This document shows, piece after piece, positions 16,349 through 25,306 of a stretch of DNA of 64,000 nucleotides. Source of the DNA: Paracoccus aminovorans (GTDB taxonomy: Bacteria > Pseudomonadota > Alphaproteobacteria > Rhodobacterales > Rhodobacteraceae). The DNA lies in the NCBI RefSeq assembly GCF_001546115.1, contig NZ_KQ955211.1, positions 94,435-158,434 of the forward strand. The letters are read 5' to 3'. The stretch's first letter is position 1, and each line of letters starts with the position of its first letter. The position numbers and the translations under genes are program-made. The notes beneath the pieces were generated by a model. It worked only from the letters and a program-made list of their open reading frames with translations. It was not told the DNA's origin and searched no databases.

Positions 16349-16843
16349 ATGCGCCAGGTCGAACGCGCCTTCGTCGCTGTCAACGGTGCCGTGCTGGTGC
16401 TTGCGCTGATGGCGATGACCCTGATCCTGGGCTGGAACGTCGCCGGCCGCTACCTGACCGGCAACTCGCTGACCTGGGCGGACGAGGTGGCGCGCTACGC
16501 CATGATCTGGGTGACCTTCCTGGGCGCGGGGCTGGCGCTGCGCGAGGGGGCGCATGCCGCCATCACCAATGCGCAAGAGGCGCTGCCGACGCAGGGCCAG
16601 CGCGTGTTGCGGGGGATCATCCTGCTGCTGCTGTTCGGCTTCTTCGGCTTCATGGTCTGGGTCGGGCTGGATTACATGGGCCGGATGTCGGTGCAGAAAT
16701 CTGCGGCGCTGCGCGTGCCGATGAAATGGGTCTATGCCGCGATGCCCGCGGGATTCGCGCTGCTGATCGTGCATCTGGCGCTGATCGCGCCGCGCTATCT
16801 GCGCGCGGGGCTTGAGCATTCGGACGAGGCCGCCGTTGGTTGA
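16349..16843 (+). CDS. dctQ: TRAP transporter small permease (DctQ family)
   Basis: 164 aa with four predicted membrane segments (about residues 10-30, 50-68, 88-108, 128-148). The family motif region NSLTWADEVARYAMIWVTFLGAGLALREGAH is clear. It forms the membrane complex with DctM and helps dock the binding protein. It starts 6 bp after dctP and ends overlapping dctM. Confidence 0.88.
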   Translation: MRQVERAFVAVNGAVLVLALMAMTLILGWNVAGRYLTGNSLTWADEVARYAMIWVTFLGAGLALREGAHAAITNAQEALPTQGQRVLRGIILLLLFGFFGFMVWVGLDYMGRMSVQKSAALRVPMKWVYAAMPAGFALLIVHLALIAPRYLRAGLEHSDEAAVG

Positions 16844-18125
16844 GATCCTGGTCGCCGCCTTCCTGATCCTCATGGTGATCGGGGTGCCCGTCGCCTTCGC
16901 GCTGGCGATGTCGGCCTTTGCCGCCGTGGCGATCGGCGGGCGCTATCCCATGGTCGTGGTCGTCAAGGAGATGTTCACCGGCCTGGACAGCTTTCCGCTG
17001 CTGGCGGTGCCCTTCTTCATCCTCGCGGCCGAGATCATGTCCACCGGGGCGATCTCGCGCATGCTCTTGCGCTTTGCCTCGCAATTCGTCGGCCACCTGC
17101 GCGGGGGCTTGGGCTATGCCAATATCCTGACCGGGACGCTGTTCGCGGGCATCTCGGGTTCGGCCCTGGCCTCGGCCGCCGGTCCGGGGGCGATGATGGC
17201 GCGGATGATGGAGCGGTCGGGCTATTCCAAGGGCTATGCCGGGGCGCTGACCATCTCGGTCTCGGTGGTCGATCCGATCATTCCGCCCTCGATCACCATG
17301 ATCATCTATGCGCTGCAGGACCGCAATGTCTCGGTCGGATCGCTGTTCATGGCCGGCCTGCTGCCCGGGCTGCTGATTTCGGGGCTGATCGCGCTGGTGA
17401 ACTGGTGGATCAGCCGCAAGCGCGACTATCGCAGCCTGGAGCCGCGCCCGCCGGTCCGGCAGATGCTGATCAACACCGGCGCGGCGCTGCCGGCGCTGCT
17501 GCTGATCGTGCTGATCGTCGGCGGCATCCGCGCCGGGCTGTTCACGCCGACCGAGGCCTCGGTCGTGGCGGTGTTCTATGCCATCGCGGTCTCGGCCTTC
17601 GTCTATCGCGGGTTCAGCTGGGCGGACCTGTGGGGCGCCTTCCTGCGCTCGGCGATCATGTCGGTCGCGGTGCTGATGATCCTGGCCGCCGCCCGCGCCT
17701 TTGCCTGGGTGCTGATCATCGAGGGCGTGCCGCAGGCCATGGCCGATGCCGTGATCGCGATGGACCTGTCGCCGATCGCCTTCCTGCTGATGGTGAACGT
17801 GCTGCTGCTGGTCTTCGGCATGTTCATGGACCCGCTGCCGGGGGTGATGATCCTGGTCCCGATCCTGGCGCCCATCGCGCATAGCCTGGGCATCGCCGCG
17901 GATCATTTCGCGATCATCGTCATCGTCAACCTGACCTTCGGGCTGATGACGCCGCCGGTCGGCAGCCTGATCTTCGTGGTCGCCTCGGCCACCAAGCAGC
18001 GGCCTTCGGCGCTGATCCGCGAGTTGCCGCCCTTCTTCGTCGCGGCGATGGCGGCCCTGCTGATCCTGACCTTCGTGCCGGCAATGTCGACCTGGCTGCC
18101 CCATGTCAGCGGCTTCGCCCGCTAG
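16836..18125 (+). CDS. dctM: TRAP transporter large permease (DctM family)
   Basis: 429 aa, about 12 membrane segments. I chose TTG 16836, which overlaps the dctQ stop by 8 bp and gives the normal start MVEILVAAFLILMVIGVPVAFALA. A TTG 24 bp upstream is possible. Family signatures are LLAVPFFILAAEIMSTG, GTLFAGISGSALASAAGPGAMM and VDPIIPPSITMIIYA, and the C-terminal half repeats the fold (NLTFGLMTPPVGSLIFVV). It uses a sodium gradient to move the substrate inward. It ends 15 bp from the convergent oxidase gene. Confidence 0.9.
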   Translation: MVEILVAAFLILMVIGVPVAFALAMSAFAAVAIGGRYPMVVVVKEMFTGLDSFPLLAVPFFILAAEIMSTGAISRMLLRFASQFVGHLRGGLGYANILTGTLFAGISGSALASAAGPGAMMARMMERSGYSKGYAGALTISVSVVDPIIPPSITMIIYALQDRNVSVGSLFMAGLLPGLLISGLIALVNWWISRKRDYRSLEPRPPVRQMLINTGAALPALLLIVLIVGGIRAGLFTPTEASVVAVFYAIAVSAFVYRGFSWADLWGAFLRSAIMSVAVLMILAAARAFAWVLIIEGVPQAMADAVIAMDLSPIAFLLMVNVLLLVFGMFMDPLPGVMILVPILAPIAHSLGIAADHFAIIVIVNLTFGLMTPPVGSLIFVVASATKQRPSALIRELPPFFVAAMAALLILTFVPAMSTWLPHVSGFAR

Positions 18126-18140
18126 CGGATAGCCAGGGGT

Positions 18141-19487
18141 TTACTCCTGCCGCGCCTGCCATTCCTTCCAGCGCATATAGGCGTTTGCGCCGATGGTGTC
18201 TAAGGGATGCGGCGGCAGGCGGCTGGGCTCGGCCTCGGCGGCGAAGAAGGCCGTCACCGCGCTGGTGCGCCCGCAGAGCAATTCGGCCGCGCCGATGCCG
18301 GTCAGCGTGCTGCGCGTGGTGCCCAGGCCGTTGTCGACGCAGGCGGCGTAAAGCCCGGGCTCCAGCTGGCGCATGACCGAAACGGCGTTCTTCGACAGGC
18401 ACAGGTGCCCCGACCAGCTGTATTCGAAGCGCAGGCCCTTCAGCATCGGGAAACGCGCGTCGAACTTTTCCCGCATGATCCCGACCAGTCGCGACAGGTC
18501 ATGCGCGCTGGTCTGCATGTTCGGCCGGTAATAGCCGCCCTGGCGGATGACGATGCGGTTGCCGCCCTGCGCGGGGCCGATGCGGCGCACGGTGGTGCCC
18601 ATCGGGTCGGCCGGGGTGGCGCCCCAGCATTCGTGACCGCCAAGCGCGCGCATCGCCTCGGCCGGCAGCTCTTCGGTCATGCAGGCGTTCAGCATGATGT
18701 GCATCAGCCGGCCGCGCAGGAAGCCGAAGCTTTCCAGGTGGCCGTTGTTGGCCAGGATCACCCGCGGCGCGCGTAGGCTGCCCTGCGCCGTCGCCAGCCG
18801 CCAGCCCTGCGCATCCGATTCGATGCGCAGCACGGCCGAATCCTCGTGGATGCGCACGCCCTGGCCTTCCAGCCCGGCAGCCAGGCCCTGGACATAGCCG
18901 GCCGGCTGGATCATCGCCGTGCCCGGGGTGAAAAGCCCGCCCTGGTAATAGGCCGAGCCGGTGATCTCGCGCATGGCCTGGGCGTCCAGCATCTCGTGCG
19001 GTTCGCCCAGGTCGTGCAGGTGGCGGGCGTAGCTTTCGTTCGCGGCCATGCCGGTGGCCGAGGCGGCGGCGTTGATCTTGCCCGCGCGCTGGAACCAGCC
19101 GGCGGGGATGCCGTATTCCTCGACCGCCGAGGCGGCGAAGGCGATGGCCTGTCGGTTCAGTGCCGTCAGCTGGCGGTCGTGGCTGTCGCCCGAGCCGGCG
19201 TAGTCCGACGAGGTCAGCTCATGCGGCAGGTCGATCATGAAGCCCGAGTTGCGCCCGGTGCCGCCTTCGGAGACCCGGGCGGCCTCGAGGATCACCACCT
19301 CCAGCGCCGGGTCCAGCTGGCGCAGCCGCCGCGCGGCCGCGAGGCCGGCGAAGCCGGCCCCGACGATCGCCACGTCGCAGCCCGCATCCCCCTGCAGCCG
19401 CGGGCGCGGCGGCACCGGGGGCAGGATGGCGCGCCAGCCCGCGGGTCCGTTGAAGACCGGGGTTTGCAGGGCTTGGTGGACCGCCAT
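18141..19487 (-). CDS. FAD-dependent amine/amino-acid oxidoreductase (DAO superfamily, PuuB-like)
   Basis: 448 aa. The dinucleotide-binding fingerprint is CDVAIVGAGFAGLAAARRLRQLDPALEVVILEA, with TGRNSGFMIDLPHE next, as in gamma-glutamylputrescine oxidases. The C-terminal FAD contact region is LYAACVDNGLGTTRSTLTGIGAAELLCG. It probably oxidises a secondary or primary amine, giving an aldehyde for the adjacent dehydrogenase. It lies 1 bp downstream of the aldehyde dehydrogenase in the same operon. A D-amino-acid or hydroxyproline-type substrate is also possible given the DapA-like neighbour. Confidence 0.82.
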   Translation of the reverse strand: MAVHQALQTPVFNGPAGWRAILPPVPPRPRLQGDAGCDVAIVGAGFAGLAAARRLRQLDPALEVVILEAARVSEGGTGRNSGFMIDLPHELTSSDYAGSGDSHDRQLTALNRQAIAFAASAVEEYGIPAGWFQRAGKINAAASATGMAANESYARHLHDLGEPHEMLDAQAMREITGSAYYQGGLFTPGTAMIQPAGYVQGLAAGLEGQGVRIHEDSAVLRIESDAQGWRLATAQGSLRAPRVILANNGHLESFGFLRGRLMHIMLNACMTEELPAEAMRALGGHECWGATPADPMGTTVRRIGPAQGGNRIVIRQGGYYRPNMQTSAHDLSRLVGIMREKFDARFPMLKGLRFEYSWSGHLCLSKNAVSVMRQLEPGLYAACVDNGLGTTRSTLTGIGAAELLCGRTSAVTAFFAAEAEPSRLPPHPLDTIGANAYMRWKEWQARQE

Positions 19488-19488
19488 C

Positions 19489-20991
19489 TCAGTCGGTCTC
19501 CGCCGCGGGCAGGGTCAGGTCGATCCAGATCGTCTTGAGCTGGGTATACTGGTCATGGGCATGGATCGAGTTGTCGCGCCCGCCGAAGCCGGACTGCTTG
19601 TAGCCGCCGAAGGGGGTGGTGATGTCGCCCTCGCCGAAGCTGTTGACGGTCACCGTGCCGGCGCGCAGGGCGCGGGCGCCGCGCAGCGCCGTCTTGCCAT
19701 TGGCCGAGAAGATCGAGGCGGCGAGCCCATATTCGGTGTCATTGGCCACGGCGATGGCCTCGTCCATGCTGTCCACCACCACCACGGTCAGGATCGGGCC
19801 GAAGATCTCCTCGACCGCAAGCTTCGAGTCGCGTGCGGCCTCGACCACGGTCGGCTCGATGAAGCCGGGCTTCACGATGTTGCCGCCCATCAGCACGGTC
19901 TCGCTGCGGGCGGCGTCCAGATAGCCGCTGACCTTGTCGAAATGCGCCTGGCTGACCAGGGCGCCGACGCGGTTGGCCGGGTCCAGCGGATCGCCCACCC
20001 GCCAGGTCGCGGCCTCGGCCCGGACCTTTTCCAGCAGCCGGTCCCTGATGCCCCGCTGCACGATCAGCCGCGAGCCGGCCGAGCAGTTCTGCCCCATGTT
20101 CCAGAAGGCGCCGTTGACGACATGCGCCGCCACCGCGTCCAGGTCTTCGGCATCGTCCAGCACCACGCAGGGGTTCTTGCCGCCCAGCTCCAGCACCACC
20201 TCCTTGAGGTTGCTGTCGGCCGAGTAATGCAGGAAGCGCCGCCCGGTCACGGTCGAGCCGGTGAAGCTGACCATGTCGACGTCGGGGTGCCGGCCCAGCG
20301 GCTCGCCCACCGCGGAGCCCGAGCCGGTGACGATGTTCAGCACCCCGGCCGGCAGCCCGGCTTCGGCCGCCAGTTCCGCGACGCGCAGCGTGCTGAGCGT
20401 GGTCTCCGCCGCCGGCTTCAGCACCACCGAACAGCCCGCGGCCAGCGCCGGGCCGATCTTCCAGGCCAGCATCAGCAGCGGGAAGTTCCAGGGCAGCACC
20501 AGGCCCACGACGCCGACCGGCTCGCGCACCACCATGGCGATGTGGTTGTCCGAGGCCGGCGAGACCTGGTCGTAGATCTTGTCGATAAGCTCCGCGTGCC
20601 AGCGCAGGACATGGATGGTTTCCGGCACGTCCACGGTTTCGCAGTCGAAGATGGTCTTGCCGGCGTCCAGGCTTTCCAGCACCGCCAGTTCGCGGGCGTG
20701 GTCCTCCATCAGCGCGGCCAGGCGCAGCAGGACCTGCTTGCGCTCGGCCGGATGCAGGCGCGACCAGCGCCCGTCCTCGAAGGCGGCGCGGGCGGCCGCG
20801 ACGGCGGCGTCGACATCCTGCGCGTCGCAGGCGGCGATCTCGGCCAGCGCCTCGCCCGTCGCCGGGTTGGTGCTGGTGAAGGTCCGGCCCGACAGCGCCG
20901 GGCGGAAGCCGCCGTCGATGAAGGCCTGCGTCGGGAAAGCCAGCCCGGCGGCGATGGCCTTGTAGTCCTCGGCGCTCAGCAGATCGGTCAT
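19489..20991 (-). CDS. NAD(P)-dependent aldehyde dehydrogenase (PuuC-like)
   Basis: 500 aa, normal length. Catalytic residues are visible: Asn in LPWNFPLLML, Lys in VLKPAAETTLS, the NAD loop FTGSTVTGRRFL, Glu in LELGGKNPCVVLDD, and Cys in GQNCSAGSRLIV. The C-terminal FGGYKQSGFGGRDNS is typical of the gamma-glutamyl-aminobutyraldehyde or betaine-aldehyde subgroup. It turns the aldehyde made by the neighbouring oxidase into an acid. It is 1 bp from each neighbour, so a three-gene operon is likely. Confidence 0.9.
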   Translation of the reverse strand: MTDLLSAEDYKAIAAGLAFPTQAFIDGGFRPALSGRTFTSTNPATGEALAEIAACDAQDVDAAVAAARAAFEDGRWSRLHPAERKQVLLRLAALMEDHARELAVLESLDAGKTIFDCETVDVPETIHVLRWHAELIDKIYDQVSPASDNHIAMVVREPVGVVGLVLPWNFPLLMLAWKIGPALAAGCSVVLKPAAETTLSTLRVAELAAEAGLPAGVLNIVTGSGSAVGEPLGRHPDVDMVSFTGSTVTGRRFLHYSADSNLKEVVLELGGKNPCVVLDDAEDLDAVAAHVVNGAFWNMGQNCSAGSRLIVQRGIRDRLLEKVRAEAATWRVGDPLDPANRVGALVSQAHFDKVSGYLDAARSETVLMGGNIVKPGFIEPTVVEAARDSKLAVEEIFGPILTVVVVDSMDEAIAVANDTEYGLAASIFSANGKTALRGARALRAGTVTVNSFGEGDITTPFGGYKQSGFGGRDNSIHAHDQYTQLKTIWIDLTLPAAETD

Positions 20992-20992
20992 G

Positions 20993-21910
20993 TCATTCCC
21001 CCTCGATGATGGCGGCGACGGCGGTCTTCAGCGTCGCGATCACGGCTTCCAGCTCGGCCTTTTCATCGGCGTTCAGCCCCTGCAGCGGCGGGCGCATCGG
21101 CCCGGCGCGCAACCCGGTGGTCTCGACCCCGTGCTTGACGCATTGGATGAACTTGCCGCCCTGCTCCAGCACGCCCATCAGCGGCATCATCGCGGTCATG
21201 ATCCGGCGGCCGGTGGCGAAATCGCCGCGCACGGCGCAGGCTTCATACAGCGCGACATGCTCCTCGGGCAGGAAGTTCGAGCCGGCGCAGATCCAGCTGC
21301 GCGCGCCCCAGGCGAAGAATTCCAGCGCCTGATCGTCCATGCCGCAGCTCAGCTGGATGTTCGGATAGTCGCAGGCCAGCGTGTGGATGCGGTTCACGTC
21401 GCCCGAGCTTTCCTTGATGCCGATGACGTTTTCCGAGGCGCCGACGATGTCGAGGAATTCGCGCCCCATGCTGACGCCCATCCGGCCGGGGTAGTTGTAG
21501 AGGATGATCGGCAGGCCGGCGGCGCGGTCGATCTCCAGCGCGTTGGCGGCGTTCTCGGCCTCGGTCGGCACCGAATAGGGCGGCGTGGCCAGCAGGATGG
21601 CATCGGCGCCCATCTCGCGCGCGCCCTGGGCCAGCGCGATGCTGTCGGGGGTGCGCATGGCGCCGGTGCCGACGATGACCGGCAGCCGGCCGGCGCTGCG
21701 CTCGGTGATGAAGCGGGCCAATTCCAGGCGTTCCTCGACGGTCTCGGCATAGTTCTCACCCGTCGAGCCGCCCGAGATCAACCCGTGCACCCCGGCCGAG
21801 ACCAGCCGCTCAACCAGATCGGCCAGCGCGTCGTAGTCAATCCCCCCAGCGGAGTCGAAAGGGGTGATAACAGGGGTGTAAATGCCTTCCAGGACCATGC
21901 GTTGCGCCAT
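20993..21910 (-). CDS. DapA/N-acetylneuraminate-lyase superfamily protein
   Basis: 305 aa from ATG 21910 (CAAGGAGGCCGCGAC upstream). Class I aldolase residues are present: GGSTGENYAETVEER, the Tyr in ILYNYPGRMGV and the Schiff-base Lys in VIGIKESSGDVNR. Such proteins include dihydrodipicolinate synthase, 2-keto-3-deoxy sugar aldolases and hydroxyproline-pathway deaminases. In an operon with an amine oxidase and an aldehyde dehydrogenase it is a catabolic member, not lysine biosynthesis. It is the first gene of the operon, divergent from the LysR gene. Confidence 0.85.
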   Translation of the reverse strand: MAQRMVLEGIYTPVITPFDSAGGIDYDALADLVERLVSAGVHGLISGGSTGENYAETVEERLELARFITERSAGRLPVIVGTGAMRTPDSIALAQGAREMGADAILLATPPYSVPTEAENAANALEIDRAAGLPIILYNYPGRMGVSMGREFLDIVGASENVIGIKESSGDVNRIHTLACDYPNIQLSCGMDDQALEFFAWGARSWICAGSNFLPEEHVALYEACAVRGDFATGRRIMTAMMPLMGVLEQGGKFIQCVKHGVETTGLRAGPMRPPLQGLNADEKAELEAVIATLKTAVAAIIEGE

Positions 21911-22090
21911 GTCGCGGCCTCCTTGCTGCGGGGACGGTATGACCGCTTTGCTAGGGCCGGGAGCGGATTCGCCGCAAAGGAGAATGTGCTTTACGGTCGC
22001 ATTAGAAAAACTATGGCCCGGGCGGCAAGCGTGCTGGAAAGGCGATCGGTTCCGGCTAGAATGGTCCCAAGGGAAGATCAGGAGCCGCCC

Positions 22091-23032
22091 ATGCCGCCGA
22101 TCCGGCGTCGTCATCTGCCGTCCTTGGGTGCCTTTGCCACCTTCGAGGTCGCGGCCAAGCATCTGAGCTTTACCCTGGCGGCGCGCGAGCTGAACGTGAC
22201 GCAGGGCGCGGTCAGCCAGCAGATCCGCCTGCTGGAGCGGGCGCTGGAGGTGGCGCTGTTCATCCGCAAGCACAATGCGCTGGAGCTGACGCCCGAGGGG
22301 GCGAGCCTGTTTTCCGCGGTGACCGCCGGGCTCGACACGATCAGCGCCGCGGTCTCGGTGCTGGCGGGGGACGAGGGGCCGCAGACCATCACCGTCTCGG
22401 CCACCGACGGCATGGCGCTGTTCTGGCTGCAGCCGCTGATCGACAGCTATCGCGCCCTGCATCCCGAGGTGGGCTTCGTGGTGCTGGCCTCGGACGCCGA
22501 CGACACCTTGCGCAACTATGCCGATGTCGACGTCGCCTTCCTGTGCGGCAACGAACGCTGCGAGGTCGGCGAGGAGATGCATTTCCTGTTCCCCGAGACC
22601 GCCCAGCCGGTCTGTTCACCCGAGTTCCTGGCCCGGCACGGCCCGTTCGAGGATCCCGACAGCCTGAACCGGGTCAACCTGCTGCATTTGCACGACCGGC
22701 ATTGGAGCGCCGATGCCATCGGCTGGCAGCCGCTGGGCTGGGCGGAATGGTTCCGCGCCCAAGGCGCGCAATGGGCCAAGGCGCCCGCCAGCCTGTCCAC
22801 GAACAAGGTCAGCCTGCTGATGGCGGCCGCCATGGCGGGCGAGGGGGTGATGCTGGGCTGGCACCACATGGTGCGCGAGCCCATCGCCCGCGGCCGGCTG
22901 GTCTTTGCCCATCCGGCGCCGCTGACCGCCGGGCGCGGCAATTTCCTGAACTGCAAGCAGCGCGCGCTGGAGCGGCCGGCGCTGGCGGGTTTCGTCGCCC
23001 ATGTGCTGGCCGCGGTGCGCGAGGCGGGGTAG
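22091..23032 (+). CDS. LysR-family regulator (GcvA-like)
   Basis: 313 aa. The N-terminal HTH is SLGAFATFEVAAKHLSFTLAARELNVTQGAVSQQIRLLERAL. The effector domain (TITVSATDGMALFWLQPLIDSYRALHPEV ... VDVAFLCGN) is of the GcvA/AmpR type. The start at 22091 has AGGAG in front; an upstream in-frame ATG (22061) is less well placed. Transcribed away from the DapA-like operon across 180 bp, it is the likely regulator of that operon and perhaps of the TRAP genes. A hairpin follows directly after the stop. Confidence 0.88.
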   Translation: MPPIRRRHLPSLGAFATFEVAAKHLSFTLAARELNVTQGAVSQQIRLLERALEVALFIRKHNALELTPEGASLFSAVTAGLDTISAAVSVLAGDEGPQTITVSATDGMALFWLQPLIDSYRALHPEVGFVVLASDADDTLRNYADVDVAFLCGNERCEVGEEMHFLFPETAQPVCSPEFLARHGPFEDPDSLNRVNLLHLHDRHWSADAIGWQPLGWAEWFRAQGAQWAKAPASLSTNKVSLLMAAAMAGEGVMLGWHHMVREPIARGRLVFAHPAPLTAGRGNFLNCKQRALERPALAGFVAHVLAAVREAG

Positions 23033-23102
23033 GGGGCTCTGCCCCCGTCCCTGCGGGACTCCCCCGGGATATTTCCCCAAGAAAGAAGCCCCGGGCTGGG
23101 CC
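23032..23102 (+). repeat. Intergenic repeat-like sequence with hairpin (GGGATATTT type)
   Basis: GGGGGC-TCT-GCCCCC overlaps the LysR stop, followed by CTGCGGGACTCCCCCGGGATATTTCCCC and AAGAAAGAAG. I know this composition as a recurrent intergenic element in Rhodobacterales, often near gene ends; that is recall, not a search. The hairpin may end transcription of the LysR gene. Confidence 0.45.
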
Positions 23103-23332
23103 AGAATGACTAATGCCCCACCGAAGCAAATTCTCGTTTGCCCGGAATCGGAGTGCACGGGATAAATCCCTTGTCAAGGATGACGGGGCGTCCCCGAGAC
23201 GTGCCTTCCTTTCCCTAGCATGCCCCGTCGCAGGACGGGCCCGGGCCGCCGCGATGCCTGTCGCGGCGCGTGGCCAGCCATGGCTGCTGCATCCCGGGCC
23301 TGCAAGATCATCGGACAGAGGAGGAAAAAAAC

Positions 23333-24184
23333 ATGCTTAGAATTTTCAAGGCCATCCTTGCCGGCGCTGTGGCGCTGGGGCTTGCCTCGCCCGTGCTGGC
23401 GCAGGACAAGGTCATCAAGATGGGCACCATGGACTGGGAGGACCTGACGCCGATCTCGGGCATCACCAAGAAGGTGCTGGAGGACAAGGGCTACACGGTT
23501 GAGCTGACCGAGTTTTCCGAATGGGGCATCGCCTATGCCGCACTGACCAAGGGCGACGTGCAGATCTTGGCCAGCCAGACCGATTACGTGGCGCAGGATT
23601 ACTGGAACCGCAACAAGAACCGTCTGGAGAAGCTGTCGCCGGTCTCGCATGGGCTTTACCAGGGCATCGCGGTGCCGAAATACCTGCCGATCGATTCGAT
23701 CGAGCAGTTGAACGAGAATGCCGACAAGTTCGGCGGCAAGATCATCGGCATCGAGCCGGGCGCCGGGCTGATGCGCGAGGCGGCCGATGCGGTCGATGCC
23801 TATGACATGAAGCTGCAGCTGGTCGAGGGCTCGACCGCCGGCATGACCGCGGCGCTGAAATCCGCCGTCGACCGCCAGGACTGGATCGCCGTCACCCTGT
23901 GGGAGCCGACCTGGATGGCGTTGAAGTTCGACACCAAGTTCCTGGCCGATCCCAAGGGCATCTTTGCGCCGCCGCAGTCCTATTACTGGATCGCGCAGAA
24001 GGGCTTTGCCGAGGCGAATCCGGAAGCGCGCGAGATCATCGGCAGCGTCTTCGTGCCGATCAACGAGGTGGCCCAGATCAATGCCGTCGTCAATGACGGC
24101 AAGACCATGGACGAGGCCATCGCCGGCTGGATCACCGAACACGAGGACCGGCTGAAGCGCTGGGAAAACATCAAGTCCTATTGA
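23333..24184 (+). CDS. Glycine betaine/proline-type ABC transporter substrate-binding protein
   Basis: 283 aa with signal peptide MLRIFKAILAGAVALGLASPVLAQ. The OpuAC-type fold is recognisable: IKMGTMDWEDLTPISGITKKVLEDKGYTVEL, GIEPGAGLMREAADAVDAY, and WEPTWMALKFDTKFLADPKG with the Trp residues used for quaternary-ammonium binding. It delivers an osmoprotectant or a methylated amine to the downstream permeases. ATG 23333 has GGAGGAAAAAAAC upstream. A GC hairpin lies between it and the ATPase gene. Confidence 0.87.
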   Translation: MLRIFKAILAGAVALGLASPVLAQDKVIKMGTMDWEDLTPISGITKKVLEDKGYTVELTEFSEWGIAYAALTKGDVQILASQTDYVAQDYWNRNKNRLEKLSPVSHGLYQGIAVPKYLPIDSIEQLNENADKFGGKIIGIEPGAGLMREAADAVDAYDMKLQLVEGSTAGMTAALKSAVDRQDWIAVTLWEPTWMALKFDTKFLADPKGIFAPPQSYYWIAQKGFAEANPEAREIIGSVFVPINEVAQINAVVNDGKTMDEAIAGWITEHEDRLKRWENIKSY

Positions 24185-24191
24185 TCCCGCC

Positions 24192-24221
24192 GGGCGGCCC
24201 GGCCCCCGGGCGGGGCCGCCC
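24192..24221 (+). other. Stem-loop between binding-protein and ATPase genes
   Basis: GGGCGGCCC / GGGCCGCCC, a 9-bp perfect stem with a 12-nt loop, 7 bp past the binding-protein stop. No U run follows. It probably protects the upstream mRNA or partly stops transcription, giving more binding protein than ATPase. Confidence 0.55.
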
Positions 24222-24250
24222 AAGCCAAATCAGGACCGACAGGGAAGCAC

Positions 24251-25297
24251 ATGGAACAAACGGATATTCTGATCGACTGCCGGTCGGTCTGGAAGGTCTT
24301 CGGCGACCGTTCGCGCGAGGCGATCGGGGCGATCACCGGCCGGGGCCTGGGCAAGCAGGAGGTGCTGAAGGAATTCGGCTGCGTGGTCGGCGTCTCGGAT
24401 GCCTCGATCGAGGTGCGGCGCGGCGAGATCTTCTGCATCATGGGCCTGTCGGGCTCCGGCAAGTCGACGCTGATCCGGCTGCTCAACCGGCTGATCGAGC
24501 CGAGCCTGGGCCAGGTCCTGGTCAAGGGCCGCGACATCGCCGCCATGGACGCCGCCACCCTGCGCGAGACCCGCGCCCGCCATATCGGCATGGTCTTCCA
24601 GTCCGTCGCCCTGCTGCCGCAGCGCAACGTGCTGGAAAACGCCGGTTTCGGCCTTGAGGTGCAGGGGGTGCCGCGCGACGAACGCAACCGCGCCGCCGAG
24701 GCCGCGCTGGCCAAGGTGGGCCTGTCGGACTGGATGCTGCGCTATCCGTCCGAGCTGTCGGGCGGCATGCAGCAGCGGGTCGGGCTGGCGCGGGCGCTGA
24801 CCTCGGACCCCGAGATCATCCTGATGGACGAGCCGTTTTCCGCGCTGGACCCGCTGATCCGCCGGCAGTTGCAGGACGAGTTCCGCCAGCTGACCAAGGA
24901 GCTGGGCAAGTCGGCGGTCTTCATCACCCACGACCTCGACGAGGCGATCCGCATCGGCGACCGCATCGCCATCATGAAGGACGGGGTGATCATCCAGACC
25001 GGCACCGCCGAGGAGATCGTGATGAACCCGGCCGACCAGTATGTCGCCGATTTCGTCGCCGGCATCTCGCGGCTGCACCTGGTCAAGGCGCATTCGGTGA
25101 TGGTGCCCGCGACCGGCCCGGTGGACGGCCTGCCGCGCTGCTCGCCCGAGGCCGACATCGACGCGCTGATCGGCCAGATCACCGCGACCGGCAGCGATGC
25201 CATCGCGGTCGAGGAGGACGGCCGCGTCCTTGGCGTCGTCACCACCCGCAACCTGCTGCTGGGCGTGCGCGGCGATGCCGCCGCCGCCGCGCATTGA
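24251..25297 (+). CDS. proV: Glycine betaine-type ABC transporter ATPase (ProV/OpuAA family)
   Basis: 348 aa. The extended N-terminus (CRSVWKVFGDRSREAIGAITGRGLGKQEVLKEFGCVVGV) is typical of ProV. Walker A GLSGSGKST, signature LSGGMQQRVGLARAL, Walker B EIILMDEPFSALD and H-loop FITHDLDEA are intact. The C-terminal 90 residues (YVADFVAGISRLHLVKAHSVM ... VVTTRNLLLGV) hold a short CBS-like regulatory part, as in ionic-strength-sensing OpuA. Two permease genes follow closely. Confidence 0.92.
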   Translation: MEQTDILIDCRSVWKVFGDRSREAIGAITGRGLGKQEVLKEFGCVVGVSDASIEVRRGEIFCIMGLSGSGKSTLIRLLNRLIEPSLGQVLVKGRDIAAMDAATLRETRARHIGMVFQSVALLPQRNVLENAGFGLEVQGVPRDERNRAAEAALAKVGLSDWMLRYPSELSGGMQQRVGLARALTSDPEIILMDEPFSALDPLIRRQLQDEFRQLTKELGKSAVFITHDLDEAIRIGDRIAIMKDGVIIQTGTAEEIVMNPADQYVADFVAGISRLHLVKAHSVMVPATGPVDGLPRCSPEADIDALIGQITATGSDAIAVEEDGRVLGVVTTRNLLLGVRGDAAAAAH

Positions 25298-25306
25298 GGG
25301 GGCGTC

